Positions 1-12,300 of a DNA stretch of 64,000 nt are shown here, piece by piece. This DNA is from Basidiobolus meristosporus CBS 931.73. Taxonomy: Eukaryota > Basidiobolomycota > Basidiobolomycetes > Basidiobolales > Basidiobolaceae. The notes under the pieces were generated by a model. It was not told where the DNA came from. It saw only the letters and a list, made by a program, of their open reading frames with translations, and made no database searches. Position 1 is the stretch's first letter; each line of letters opens with the position of its first letter. The position numbers were made by a program, and so were the translations under genes. The stretch lies in contig MCFE01000153.1 of the NCBI GenBank assembly GCA_002104905.1, positions 1 to 64,000 of the forward strand, in the 5' to 3' direction.

Positions 1-1465
1 GAGCATCTGATCAAGTCATCCCTACTCCTAGCATCATAAATGTGCACCAGCCCTAGAAAAAGTGCAAAGGGTAGAACAGAGTTTCAAATGTGGGGCGTCA
101 ATAATTTTCCTGTATTATTGTGGTATTCTCACAAGAAAGTGAGTCCAAGCAATCATTCGTACTATTACTAAATACGTGTACAGTCCACCGAAGTATCGCC
201 TTCGCCATAGCTTAAAAATAGCCCGTATAGCTATACAAAGCACGCTCACTCCACGATCCCAAAGCTCTTGTCATACAAGCATGAAGATGGCAACAGATCC
301 AAGCCAGCGGTGAGCATAGGGACAGGAGCACTCATATATACTGGGTATGACCATTAAAGTTGTGCATATAATTAAGGACATAAACCATAGTAAGCTGTAC
401 TCCAGTAGATCACTACAGGGTAAGCCTAATGCGCATCAAGCATTTCAATATTTATATGAAGTCATATAAGCCTCATTCAGGCCAACTCGAAATGGCAGGT
501 TTCAATAAACTACAACCTTGAGGTCTGAGACTTGTCAGAACGGATACGCAGTTACTCACTTTGAGATTCGCTTTAATTGCTGCAGCTCAACTCCTACATA
601 AAACCAGGGACGACTTGTCTAGTGTTCCAAAGTTGGATGATAGAATCGATCCGTTCCTCGGTTAGATCAAATCACAACAGTAGATCCAGGTTACTCGATA
701 TTAGCTGCCTGATTTGGAGGGTGTAACTTGATTCAGTTACAGCGTGGCGTGTGTATTTGTTGCCCGTATTGTACATCCTTAAAGTGTTCGATATGGAAAG
801 CGAGATTTTTTCTGGGTAGATGATGGCTACCTACGTCAAACCTGGCACAAGAGCGAATTATGAAATGCAATGTTCTAAATAAATCCAAATCTTGGAGATT
901 GAATAATTGTATTGAATCTTATACTACTCAAACTACCCAGGGTGGCTCGTGATGGCCCAGGAACCTAACACAAGGTGGATTTGCTTGCGTGTTAATTCCG
1001 CTTTATTTGATGAAGCCGATATCATCACCCTACAGGATGGTTTGGATTTTCGCTGACATTGCCAATCATGACAGAGTCAAGGGAAAGATTCAAAGCAACC
1101 TGATGGTGTATATAAACAGTTTTCGGTTAGTCCGTGCTGCATAGTGACACTCATCCAATTTGAATTCAGCTTTCCAATGTTCGATGCCATCAATCTCTCG
1201 CAATAGCGATCTATCGATGGAAAGTAACCAAATAAACTAATATATATTCGGAATAGTGAGAATCAATGAGGACACTATACCAATTTATAAATGAAAATAG
1301 AATTTGAAAAGCCATTAGTTAAATGAATCCAAGTACAATAGCCTTTAGTAAACACTGATGGATGTATAAGAATATTGGTGCAAAACCTCTCCACCAGCAC
1401 GCTCCCATTTCGATACGTAAACCTGAATCTACGTTGACACCTGTCACAAGACCTGGCTACTCTAT
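1..1465. other. Intergenic, no gene recognised
   Basis: There is no open frame of useful length on either strand, no splice-compatible exon chain and no LTR similarity to the elements further right. It precedes the 3' end of the secreted basic protein gene. Confidence 0.5.
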
Positions 1466-2632
1466 TTAGTAGCCGGCGTTAATGTCATCTCTGTCATCTG
1501 GCTGCTCTGGCGCTTTATCTACATAGGTCTTTCCCCTCTTTGAACTCTTGGATCTGTATAGCAAATCGACCTTGGAAGGGCCAAGGGTTTGAGCCTTGCG
1601 GGATTGTGAGCCTTTTCCTGAATCATAGGTTTGTAGCCTGCCTAGTATTGGTGTTTTTGCCTTGTATAAGCCTGACTTAGACTTGAAGCTTCGAATATCG
1701 ATAGATTTGTCACCCAAGCTGGACCCGTCAATCTCTTTTAGGGCAGACCACTTCGGGTTTGACGAGCTCATAATCTTAGTAACGTACATCTTACGCTTGT
1801 TATTTGAGCGAACTAGTCGGTTCAATGTCTTCAAGATACTCCTCATTGTGCGATCTCTGCGCTTGAAGCTACCTGCCAGAATTCGTTGGTAAGTTTTGAA
1901 GCTCCTGTTTAACCCTGTCATCTTCTTAAATAGCAATATCAGAGATTTGGATAGCGTTCGGACTTTACGATCCAGGCTGGAGTTCTTACTATACTTCCTA
2001 TTCGAGAAGTGTCTGATACGCGAAATTTTTCTAGGAGCTTGGATGTAGCGTACGATGTTCCCACCAACTCTGCGATAAAATGTTTTCCCTTCGCTATCAA
2101 GCATATCTTCGTCGTTTTCGTACATAATCCGAGTTTGCCCCGCCCTACTGCCATACCTTCTGCGGGTGGTAGGATAGATATATCTGGTCCATTTGGCAGA
2201 CGGCTTTGAGGATGATACTCTACGCGTCAAGAATCGTTGAGTTCCGGTCTTGATGTATCGAATAGTACGGCCATTGACCCTTTTGATGATAGGGGGCTCA
2301 TCACTACTGCTAGGAATAAACGAATAGCTGGTTTCTCCATCAATTCTTGATCCATCGAAACCACCCCTGGTGATCTGACGGGTACCCGATCTACGCGGCA
2401 AGAGAGTCTTTCCAATTTTTCTGGTGGTTGTTTTCTTTATTCTTGACCCGGAGCGGGAGCCAGCAAAGGCATCATTATAAACGATACCAGTATTGACTTC
2501 CTTTGGTTCCCAAACATCAACATCATCCACTATGGTTTCATCGGCTCGTACACCAGCTGTGTTGCCCAACCCCAAAGCGATCAACGCCATACCTATGGCG
2601 CCTAATTGTGGTTTACTAATATTACCGATCAT
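1466..2632 (-). CDS. Predicted secreted, highly basic protein of unknown function
   Basis: This is a single-exon frame of 388 residues starting with ATG. The N-terminus (roughly residues 1-30) has a hydrophobic stretch (AIGMALIALGLG) ending in a plausible signal-peptidase site near VRA-DE. The mature part is very rich in Arg, Lys, Ser and Tyr and has no cysteine pattern. Two related blocks occur: IKRVNGRTIRYI at residues 116-127 and YRRVGGNIVRYI at 186-197, with a shorter echo (KWTRYIYPTTRRR) near 147-159. The C-terminal quarter is low-complexity and basic, ending in an acidic tail (EQPDDRDD). I recognise no family. A cell-wall, extracellular-matrix or effector role is possible, but that is inference from secretion and charge. 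The next gene left or right is far away, so context does not help. Confidence 0.6.
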   Translation of the reverse strand: MIGNISKPQLGAIGMALIALGLGNTAGVRADETIVDDVDVWEPKEVNTGIVYNDAFAGSRSGSRIKKTTTRKIGKTLLPRRSGTRQITRGGFDGSRIDGETSYSFIPSSSDEPPIIKRVNGRTIRYIKTGTQRFLTRRVSSSKPSAKWTRYIYPTTRRRYGSRAGQTRIMYENDEDMLDSEGKTFYRRVGGNIVRYIQAPRKISRIRHFSNRKYSKNSSLDRKVRTLSKSLILLFKKMTGLNRSFKTYQRILAGSFKRRDRTMRSILKTLNRLVRSNNKRKMYVTKIMSSSNPKWSALKEIDGSSLGDKSIDIRSFKSKSGLYKAKTPILGRLQTYDSGKGSQSRKAQTLGPSKVDLLYRSKSSKRGKTYVDKAPEQPDDRDDINAGY

Positions 2633-3243
2633 TTTGATGCAACAAATAGAAGGAATGATCAGCCAGGCTCGAGTGATGTATGGAGTTTCTCAGAAACAAG
2701 TGAATGATGAGGTGGGAATAAGCAAAACTATGACCAAGTATCACCACTTGGCTGGGGGATTTTCTTTTATATTATCCTGAGTGTTGATGGTAGCAGATGT
2801 GTTTCAGAGTGGTGATGTGTGAATTTCTTACACTGTCAAGGAAATAATATCGTTCCACGCCACCATCGGGCGATAGATTGTTAGATGTTGAATCTCTTAC
2901 TAGGTGTCAGCAAACCCGGATGTGTTTGATACCCTCTTAGACGAAGCTGTCCTTAATATCAGCTCCCCACGTGCAAATGTTTTCTAAGCTACATGATCTT
3001 CCCAGACTGTAATCTGGTGGATTACACATTCATCCATATCGCTTTGCTCCGATTTTGGGTGTCAGGCTATCAGCACAAATCACCACTAGAAATGGAGGAT
3101 TTTTCTCGTGATAGGCACAATCAACAGCACCCCGTAGATACAAAGTTCTTATTTTAGTTTATACAATGTACGCAATTATGATTTTTCTCAGAAGAGAGAA
3201 TTTTATTGTTGGAACGACGCCTATCAAGCACTACATCGATCTC
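2633..3243. other. Intergenic, upstream of the secreted basic protein
   Basis: This 611-base gap lies between two minus-strand secreted-protein genes and should hold the promoter of the left one. I see no clear TATA box, repeat or gene. Confidence 0.4.
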
Positions 3244-3510
3244 TTAATACTCGGCTTTTTCTCTGGAACGCTCGTAATTGGTCAGCTTCTCTTTGGCCTC
3301 TGGTAAGTCCACCTCGGTGATACACTTAACTATGTTTTTCCCAACGCGGACGCATTTTGGGTCATTCACAACATGTTCTGACTCATAGCGACGAGTGTGG
3401 TGGCAGACCAACTCCCCCTCCTTTGTGTACGTACAATCATCCGAGGGTAAGCCCTGAGCAGTAAGAGCGACACAGAGAACAAGGCCTATAAGAGAACGAA
3501 GAGGATGCAT
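3244..3510 (-). CDS. Small secreted four-cysteine protein
   Basis: This is a single-exon ATG frame of 88 residues. Residues 1 to about 20 form a classical signal peptide (MHPLRSLIGLVLCVALTAQG). The mature part of about 68 residues has exactly four cysteines at 26, 36, 53 and 63, arranged as two C-x9-C units (CTYTKEGELVC and CVRVGKNIVKC). This looks like an internal duplication of a beta-hairpin-like unit. The tail (EAKEKLTNYERSREKAEY) is charged and probably helical. Small size, signal peptide and even cysteine number fit the loose class of fungal small secreted cysteine proteins. No named family is recognised and function is unknown. The frame is short, so expression evidence would matter. 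Confidence 0.55.
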   Translation of the reverse strand: MHPLRSLIGLVLCVALTAQGLPSDDCTYTKEGELVCHHTRRYESEHVVNDPKCVRVGKNIVKCITEVDLPEAKEKLTNYERSREKAEY

Positions 3511-5052
3511 GATAGATTCGTAAGCAAGAATAGGGTGGGGCTTTTACAAAGCCCTCTTGATTCTTATAGTCACCACGAGCTTGAAACGAAACTCGACTGA
3601 AACAGGCCTCCGTCTAATGGTGTTACAGTCGCATGTTATCCCAAATGCATATGTTCAGTGCAAATTGATTTATGTGAGCTAAAACGTTCTTGAGAAGGCT
3701 GGAGGGGAAGCACATGCTTTGAACAAACTGGCTGTAGAGCAATGGACTTGCCAAACAATGTTTCAATGAAGGTGTTAGTCTAAGCAATTACTCTCTGCCA
3801 CCTCTAATACGCATCGAGTATCCTTTTATTTTCTATTTCTATTTTCAACATCACATAAGTAATGTGAGATTTTGTACATATGGCAGCAAAGTTGTTTCAT
3901 GACAGTGGAAAGGCCCTACTTCGCAACCGAGCATAGTTCGTCTAGATGTCATACTGATCTCAGGGAGTATCTCGGTTTGTGACCGATAAGGCCTTGGCTT
4001 AAGCACTTTCCGATGGGATCAACGGAGTGAGCATTTAGAAAAGAAACCAGGTTAACCGTAGTCTTCAACTATCGTGAGATATTCTTATCCAAATGCCTGT
4101 TACTTCGTGTTCCCTAACATTACATTGGGAAATATACCAGTTTATCTCCAAGGCTTTAATTTTCTTCGTGATTGACCTGGTGGGTCAGCCAGTCATTGTT
4201 AGAGCACGATCGAGGATAAAGCATAGCCAGGCATCGCATTACATCGCATACGTCAGGAACCAACAGAGTTATGAAGATGTTTAATCTTCGAACACGTGCA
4301 CATATTGGTCGTTGAATTACTGTTTATTTGTACACCTGGATCCAATAAACAGCTCTACAATCACGACAAATTTACATTCAAGATGGTAAGCTACTTGTTA
4401 CTATTTCTACTTTCGTTCGGATGTCGATATCGATATGGATACGAACACAATTGTTATATTGGACGCTCGTAATGCTCATCAACACCAGCACTTTCTGTGT
4501 CCTGAGCATCCACAATGGTCCTCTTTTGAATGACGTTTGCTGCTTTATCATATATTCATACTGGTCTTTACGTTACATCACCACAGAGATTGTCGATGCA
4601 CCAAATCGAAGGTGCATGCGTATAAGGGGTTTTTACATATGGGCCTGCGAATTTGGATGTTCAAGTGACAACATGTATATACGCTTCCCAGTACCTACCT
4701 CCAATATGATATAGATTACTATTGTTTCAATTTGCTACTACATCCATGGTTCGTGTTATAAATACACATAGCATATCATTCCTTTTGACGCTCTTGAATA
4801 AGTAAAGGTTTGCCTTCACCGGACTTTTTTCGGAGAGCTGAGGAGTAGGAAAGGCTTTTTCACTGTAGTATTCTCAGTAACCTCTTGCTTTATGTGGCAT
4901 TCGTAACGCTTCTACCTAAAATCTTCGGCTGTAACACCTCTAACCAAAAGTAACCGTCACCCCAAGGAGAGATATCTAAACCTGTTGTCGTCTACAGGAC
5001 GTTCTCGACCATTTTAACAAGCGGGCGCTTCTCGTTTCGTAATAAGACCCAT
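3511..5052. other. Intergenic, no gene recognised
   Basis: The stretch contains short open frames (for example 4421-4714 on the plus strand, 97 codons starting with ATG) with no domain, signal peptide or splice partner that I can support. It separates the small secreted protein from the patatin lipase and should hold the lipase promoter. Confidence 0.4.
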
Positions 5053-7798
5053 ATGAACCCTAATTACGAGGACTCTAGTTGGGCGCACTCTAAACAAAGT
5101 GCCGAAATTGAGTTCCCTAACGACAAGCAAATCGAAATATTCACTCAGGCGTTGTATGATGAGACAGAAGGCTATATCTCAGACAACGACTTATACGCTG
5201 CTCCTAGCGCAAAGAAATCAGCGACAATTGCTCAGAAGTGGGAAGGTATAACCTTCACAGTATTGCGCTTTCCTCTGCTGGTAAGGGACATTGTCAATCT
5301 GGTCTCGTGCCTCTAGAGTGTTTATCCTGATGTTTCCAAAGATTTTTGTTTCCATCGTCATACTCCTCGAGCTATCTTTTTATATGATCCTACGGCAGTT
5401 TGTATACGCTTGCGAATACGTGTATTCATGGTAACCTAAAAATTCCTCAATCTTTGGTATCAGTACCATAACTAGTTGACTTAGGCGTGGAGAAAAGAGA
5501 AAGCTTCACGAACGGCTTTATAAAGCAGATAGCTATGAGGAGTGGAAGGCAGCAGCTCAAGCCTTAGACTTGTATCTGAAAAAGGAGGATTGGAAAGAGC
5601 AGATCCCATACCATTACTATGACTATAAGCTGATTTCAAAGCTGACATCTAATTTGAAGAAGCTGAGAGACAATGGTGATGAACAAAGGCTTCGAGAGCT
5701 TCTGTTACAAGGTGCAGTTAAAAGTAATATTGGTGGATGCGAAAATGTCCGCCTATATTCAAACACGTATTACGGAACCAAAACGGTCAGTTGCAGTGTC
5801 TTTGGCCATAATAGACCTCAACTTGTTCTCAGCTGCAGATTTGCTAACATCTACCTTTAGTTGGTCGAGGATTTTTTGCATGAAGGTATTGAAATCTGAG
5901 TCGCAGCAAAACAGCTATGGGCACTAAAAAGTAACCTCGATAACAGTGGCAGAGTCCCTGGCGTACATCGGTAATTGTGAAAGGCTTTCTTTAAATGAAA
6001 GGCTTCGATTCTTCAAAGCTGCAAGTAGGAGCTATGGAAGAACTGCGCTGTGTCTTAGTGGAGGGGCATCTTTTGGCTATTATCATCTAGGTCCATTTCA
6101 ATAGGACTCATAAAAATAATGGCTACTGACTCATTTCTGACAGGCGTTATCAAAACCCTTGCAGAAAAGGACCTATTACCCAAGGTCATCACAGGGACAA
6201 GCGCTGGCTCATTGATTGGTATAGTAACTCATCGGCGTATGCATAAGCTATCCGTTAATTTGCAATTACGATAGCTGCAATGGTTGGTTGCAGAACAAAC
6301 GGAGAGCTCATGGATATAATCAGGCCGGAGATCTACGAATTGCTGACAGCGTGTGATGGTGGTTACATGGTATCTGCATGATCCACAGAGAACATGTTGT
6401 AGCATGTATATGTACTCACTATCCTTTCGCAGAAAATGGCATCAAACTTTCTTCGGCATGGTTCTTGGTATTTACTAATCATAAACTGGGGTGCTCAAGA
6501 AATTATCCTAATCAGCAGCACTTAGTTTTGACGCTGGGGAATGGGCTCAGAAAGTCCAATGGGTGACCAAGGGATGCATGACTTTTCAGGAAGCTTTCGA
6601 GCGAACCGGTCGTACTTTGAACATTAGTGTGGTTCCTATGGGAACCCAAGCCCCTCCCAAGCTTCTCAACCATATTACGACACCTGACTGCGTAATATGG
6701 ACAGCCGGTAAAAGCTCCCGGAACATTCTTCTGGAAACATTCAGCTAAACGGCAATGGGCATCAAATTTTGTTTAGTGATTGCAAGTTCGGCAATTCCAG
6801 GAATCTTGAAGCCCGTTGTCTTACTGAGAAAAACTAGGCTGGGGCACATCGAGCCTTTTATCGATAGCGGACATAAATGGCGTGATGGCAGCCTTCGCAC
6901 GGTAAGGCATGCGTATTCAATGACTGATTGCATATCTTCTAACCCTTATGGTGTGTGTCGCCACCTATCCAGGACATTCCCCTCGATTCTCTGCATCATC
7001 TGGTGAGAATCTCGTTACCATTCATCAAGGTGGATAACGCACTCATCACCATATCTTTTAGTTCAATGTTCGCTACGCTATCGTGAGTCAAGTCAATCCG
7101 CATGTTGCCTTTTTCTTCTACAACAACAAGGGCAGTGTAGGCAGACCTATCACGCACAGCTCCGGAAAAGGATGGTTCGTACAATGGCTCCTGGAAACGA
7201 GGATTGCTGGTTTGTCCATCTAACAAGATTTTAGGCGAGGCGGATTTATTGCATCCTCCCTGGAGCATTTTATCAAACTTGATCTCAAAAAATGGCTACG
7301 AGTCTTGCGCGACCTTGAACTCATCCCCAACATCATGAATCAAGACTGGTCCTTTGTCTGGCTACAGAAATTCGAGGGAAACGTGACGATCTTGGTTGGT
7401 ATCCAGAATACAGTGCTGATTTGAGGAAACGGGCTGAAACCTCCTATCTCTAGCCAAAATCCACTCTGAAGGATTACATCTACATCCTTCGGGACCCTGA
7501 CTATCACCGAATGGTTAATTACATCACCCTTGGGCAACGTAACGTGTGGCCGGCCTTACATATGATTGACAACCGCATGTGCATCGAAAGGATAATAGAG
7601 CAGAACAAAAGTAGCATCAAACTCGCAAAAACCCGCTCCAAGGGAAAGCACCCGCTCTACCACAATCGAGGCGACCGCGATGGGCACGCCCCTAGCGTGA
7701 TACGTAACATAGCTCAGCATACAGAGGGCCATCGGACACATACGTGGCAACAGGGAACAGCAGAACAGCCTGGAACATCCTCTAAGAATATCATTTAA
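5053..7798 (+). CDS. Patatin-like triacylglycerol lipase, Tgl3/4/5 type, multi-exon
   Basis: In yeast this family hydrolyses triacylglycerol on lipid droplets, and some members also acylate lysophosphatidic acid. Exons inferred by phase: 5053-5306, 5485-5785, 5861-5885, 5947-6090, 6144-6218, 6275-6369, about 6526-6707, 6777-6901, 6973-7002, 7062-7174, 7235-7394 and 7454-7798, giving about 616 residues. The fungal N-terminal domain is clear (LRFPLL; ADSYEEWKAAAQALD; YYGTKTLVEDFLHE). The patatin core has the oxyanion loop SGGASFGYYHLG, the nucleophile elbow GTSAGS and the catalytic Asp in WRDGSL. The C-terminal block (QDWSFVWLQKFEG; RNVWPALHMIDNRMCIERII) is typical of Tgl proteins. No frame-breaking stop is needed. 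The first donor (GTGCCT) and the junction between the sixth and seventh exons are the weak points. A few residues there, and the N-terminus, may be wrong. Confidence 0.85.
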
Positions 7799-9369
7799 CT
7801 AATGCTTCGTATTGCTCTCTTGAGCAGTATTCGTGATCACGCCAATACATGCTTCCATCGGCCCTAATTCAGGAAACACGGTCTGTTCATTGCGCACCTT
7901 TCCCATTCTCATGCACTCCGAACCCTCCACAATGCCTTGAGATGACATAAAATAATTCTTAAATATTCATCAATACCAAACCTTCTCTTCCGCTACGCCG
8001 GTTGCCAAGACCTGGGTAGTGATCCATTGCGAGTCATATGATACACGACGTATGTAGCCAGCCGCACGCCGGGCCTCTAATCCAGTGGAAAGATAAGCAT
8101 CATGCGATTACATCTTGTGAACCCGAATATGCACGCCAAGATGGAAATAGATGATCACTCTTTACCAGGTGCAACCAGTTGACCACCCCGATACGCTCTC
8201 GCCAATAAGGGATCAGCGAGGTTTAAGGTTTATTAAGAAACAGACTCAGCCGCAGACAATCCTTCCCGTAGACCAACAGTCTAAGGGCCATATGAGATTC
8301 AGCGATCTTTCTTATAAATGCCATACTCATCCATGTGCACATCAGGTAACCAGATGAGAGTCAGGAATGATCTTGGCATCCGGCGAGTGAAATGCGGCAC
8401 CTCGATTTTCAATCATTTGGTTAAATCAACCCATTCGTAGAAATCGATATGGTGCGGTGCATCTATTCCTGACAACCCATTTCCTAATTTGGCCATCGCA
8501 GGCTCGAATCCAGCTCCGACAAGACAAGACTCTATCCTGTATTGTAACCATGATCTTGTTATGGAACAGAGGCTTTAGAATCGCCTGAGTATACCACCAC
8601 TTGGTACATAAATGCACACGCGAGTGTCACCGACTACTTTGTGTCGGGATGAAATTCAGCTTGGAGCAGGAATGCCAAGGCAGCATCTATGCACGTGTGA
8701 CGCTCAAATGCCGATGATTTTGGCCTGGCTGCCCACTTGGCAATCATGATGGTGTCCACCAGGTACCAGATGAATGCGCGCACGGTAACCATGGAAGTTG
8801 TTTTCGTTGGCACTCCGGTGCCAATCACCGTGGCCCAATACCGATCAATTACTCTTGTGAATCGAGTGCTGCTGATTAGAAGGCCAATTTTGCTACTCGT
8901 CGAATAAGTTTCACTTAAAATGACTTATTCGACTGTGGATCTGGCTACTGGTGAGTGTGCCATTACGAGAATTTATCCAAATTTATTCAGCAATCCTATT
9001 AGCTCACCACTAAAAGTCACAGCAATACACAAATAGGTGTTTGTAGCACGATTATTACTCCAATTGAACATTCAAAACCCGACAAATCTTTTTGCTTCCT
9101 CTAGGATTTTCCTGTATATAATGACAGTTCCGTATCCGTTGCATGTTATTGGCTTTTATTATTATTATCTTCAATTAGCGTACCAAGCCCAATTCATCTG
9201 TCCACGCTACTTGCACCTCTTGTCCTCAACGTTGGTTCTACAATTCTATATCATTTGGTGACCTATTTCTTTGCAACTTATCTCTTGTGTTTCCAAAGGG
9301 TTAGGTGTCAGTAACAACAATACTGTTCGGGTTTTCACTGCATCCGTTGATCTCTATAATACAGAACTT
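7799..9369. other. Intergenic between lipase and RhoGEF; possible unrecognised exon on minus strand
   Basis: No named gene is seen. The minus strand is open for about 95 codons between roughly 8920 and 8634 (ending TAG), with protein-like composition but no ATG at its start and no recognised domain. It could be a relic or an exon of an unknown gene. On the plus strand a short ATG frame at 8920 runs into a GTGAGT-like donor at about 8951, with phase compatible with a 5' exon of the RhoGEF. This is possible but unproven. Confidence 0.3.
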
Positions 9370-12300
9370 ATGCCTTACGCTTCACCCCCCAAACCACCCA
9401 AATCTACTGAGCTACTTGAAGAGTTGTCTACTTCGACCCAATGCTGGTCACTCAATGAGAAGGAAGTAGACAACGCCAGCCTCTCAAGAAACACACGATT
9501 CTATTCAGACTCTGCGATAGCTGCTCCGCGTTATGACATTCAGTATCAAACCCACAGTCAACCATTGCCCCCTCAGCACGAATACTACGACACGGCATTA
9601 CAAACTCGATATCACACGAATCACGATACTCTTCACAACTCAACCTATCGGCCTTCCTTCCCGAATGAGCGTATGCAATCCCACTACAACCAAGTGACTG
9701 CCCCATATGCGTTTGGTGTCAATTCGAACTGCCCTCCGTACTATGCCCAGGCACCTCTACGCACCGTGAGCAGTCATTCAGATTCCAATTTGGAGTATGG
9801 TAGATCAGCCCGTTTGCTACATAGCGAGTACCAGGAAAACTTTACCCAACCGAGCACTCCTTCCGAGGAGTCAGAGACATATTCTATGCATTCTTTGAGG
9901 ATGCCTGATCCCTCAGACTATCTATCCCACGATGGTGTGCCGCTCAGCCCCAAAACCGAATTTATGGCTATTCCTGATCCACGAGGTTAGCAGAGGAATA
10001 ACATACCCACTGGAGCACATACTCATGTCTTTCTAGATTACCAAAACGCGTGCATCATCGATCCATATGATCCGGCGCTCCTACCCGTGGTCCGAGAAGG
10101 CCTGTTAAAAAACCTAGAAGGTCGCTTCGGAAATTACCAGACTAACGAGTACTTCGACTGCTTTAGCGGTCATGAGATAGTGGTAAGTCTGTGCTCCTCG
10201 AATCTGGTTTCCGTGTAAAAGATACTCAAAATCGCCATTTCTTCTCGGTCAACTATAGGATTCTATCTGTACAGTTCTCGAGGGGGTGCAGAGGGAAAGC
10301 GCACTACTTATTGGACAACTGCTTCAAGACCACGGGGTTTTCCATCATGTTGGCCCACAAAATCGAAATCTGATGGATAATGACCAGGAGTTCTATAAGA
10401 TTGCCAGTGCAGAGGAGGACGAAGCAGCTGAAGCCATCAGTGGCCGCAATCAGGGCTTTGAGCATTCACCAGACCTGATTGATTTTCAAGAGCACGCAGT
10501 CTCTGCCAAGACGCAGAGCTCGTTAGACCACCCTACCGACAATGAGGTATAGCGTTCGTGCACAAATTTTGAACCAACCGCACTTGCTCAACCCAGAATT
10601 CCAGAGCCAGACAGTGGATACACCACTCTACTCGTCCACCAATGTCTCAAGAAAGCCCACAGAGCTGATCCGACAGTCCACTAACGAGGTAGGCGACTCG
10701 TAATCACGGGTACAGCGCTCGAAATCACTTACCCTTCCATATTTAGTATGAGAATTTGTGGCTTGCTTCAGTGCCAAGCACAGTGTCCGAGTCATTGGCT
10801 GATAAGGAGAGAAACCGTCAAATTGCTATTTTTGAGATCATCTATACTGAAGATGAGTATCTTCGTGATCTGAAATTGTATGATTCGGTAAGGCAACCAG
10901 AAGTTGTTAATTATAAACGTATTTTTGCTAACAATGTATCCATACATAGCTTTTCATCGAGCCACTGCGTGCCTCTCGTGTGTTCAGCAGCGAGAAGACT
11001 GATTGCTTCATTCAAGATGTGTTCGGTAATTACCAAGAGCTGCAGCTTCTTCACAAGGAGTTTCTGAGTTCTTTTCGAGAACGACAGAAGGCCAAGCCAA
11101 TTGTTGAAATGATCGGGGATATCATGGTACACTATGCCGAGAGATTTGAACCATACATCCGGTTCGGCATAGGATCCGTCAGCTCTGCGCGGGTTGTTAA
11201 AAGTGAACGCTCGCACTCTCCCGCTTTGCAGAGTTTCTTGGAGGTTCGAGAGCTTATTAGTCCATATGAATTCACACCCCGACTTCTAATGTGCCTCAAT
11301 CTTGATTTAAGGAGTGCCAAAAGAACCCTGAAGCCCGTAAATTGCCGTTGGAGAGCTTCTTATCCAGACCTAACTCACGGATTGCCCGATACCCATTGTT
11401 ACTGGACAGAGTTCTCAAGTACACTCCCGAAGAGAGTGTCGATCGCCAGATGCTGGTTTGCGCCATCGATTCAATCCGAGAGTTCTTGAACAAGCTCAAT
11501 GAGGAGGCGGGGCATGCAGAGAACCAGCTCAGGCTACAGGAGATTAGTGATAAGATTGAATTCAAGTCGGAGGATTATATAGTAAGTCCCGTAGCATGCT
11601 AGAGGATTTCTACATGCTTTCTAACGTATGTATGTGAACACAGGACTTGAAGCTGAACGATCCTAGCCGCCAATTGGTCCGTGAAGGAATACTGAAGCGT
11701 TCCATCGGACAGAGTCTGAGAGTGATTCTTTTTGACCATGTACTTCTGTTGGCCAAGGAGAAGAAATTCTTCACCACCGGGAGTATGACATTCCGGGTTT
11801 ACGCTAGGGTACCTTCATCCACCCCCACTCACATCAATCGAGGTTGCTTACAAGTTCGTTTCAGCCCATTCCCCTGGAGTTTCTATCTCTGCAGACCCAC
11901 CCTGAAGACCCTATGGTGTCCAGCGAGGACCCCACCAAAACCGCATATCCCTTCAGCATCACCAATATAAGCAAATGGGGAGGAACGTATACTCTGATAG
12001 CTAGCTCACTGGCCGAACGAAAGCAATGGATTGACAAAATCCAGGAACAACAGGCGAAACGAATGTTCAATCGACTTCGGATTTTTGAGCTTCTGAGCGT
12101 TTCGGACAGTCACTTCGACTCCAACTCCAGGGTTCTATGCTCCACGCTTTATTGTAAGTAAGCGTCACTACTCGGTTCTATAGGTCCGTACTCAATTCAG
12201 TTGTCTGTATCTAGTTACTCGTGACGGCAAGAGAAAAATTGCCATCGGGACCACAAGTGGACTCTACGCAGGATTTGAAGGGGACCCAGCCAGCTTCAGT

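Noticed and set aside
8440-8530. tRNA-like T-loop (GGCTCGAATCC)
   Set aside because: The T-stem does not pair fully, and no matching D-arm, anticodon arm or acceptor stem was found.
9271-9369. Extended RhoGEF N-terminus
   Set aside because: It begins with TTG, and the preceding in-frame stop is at 9259. The first ATG is at 9370.
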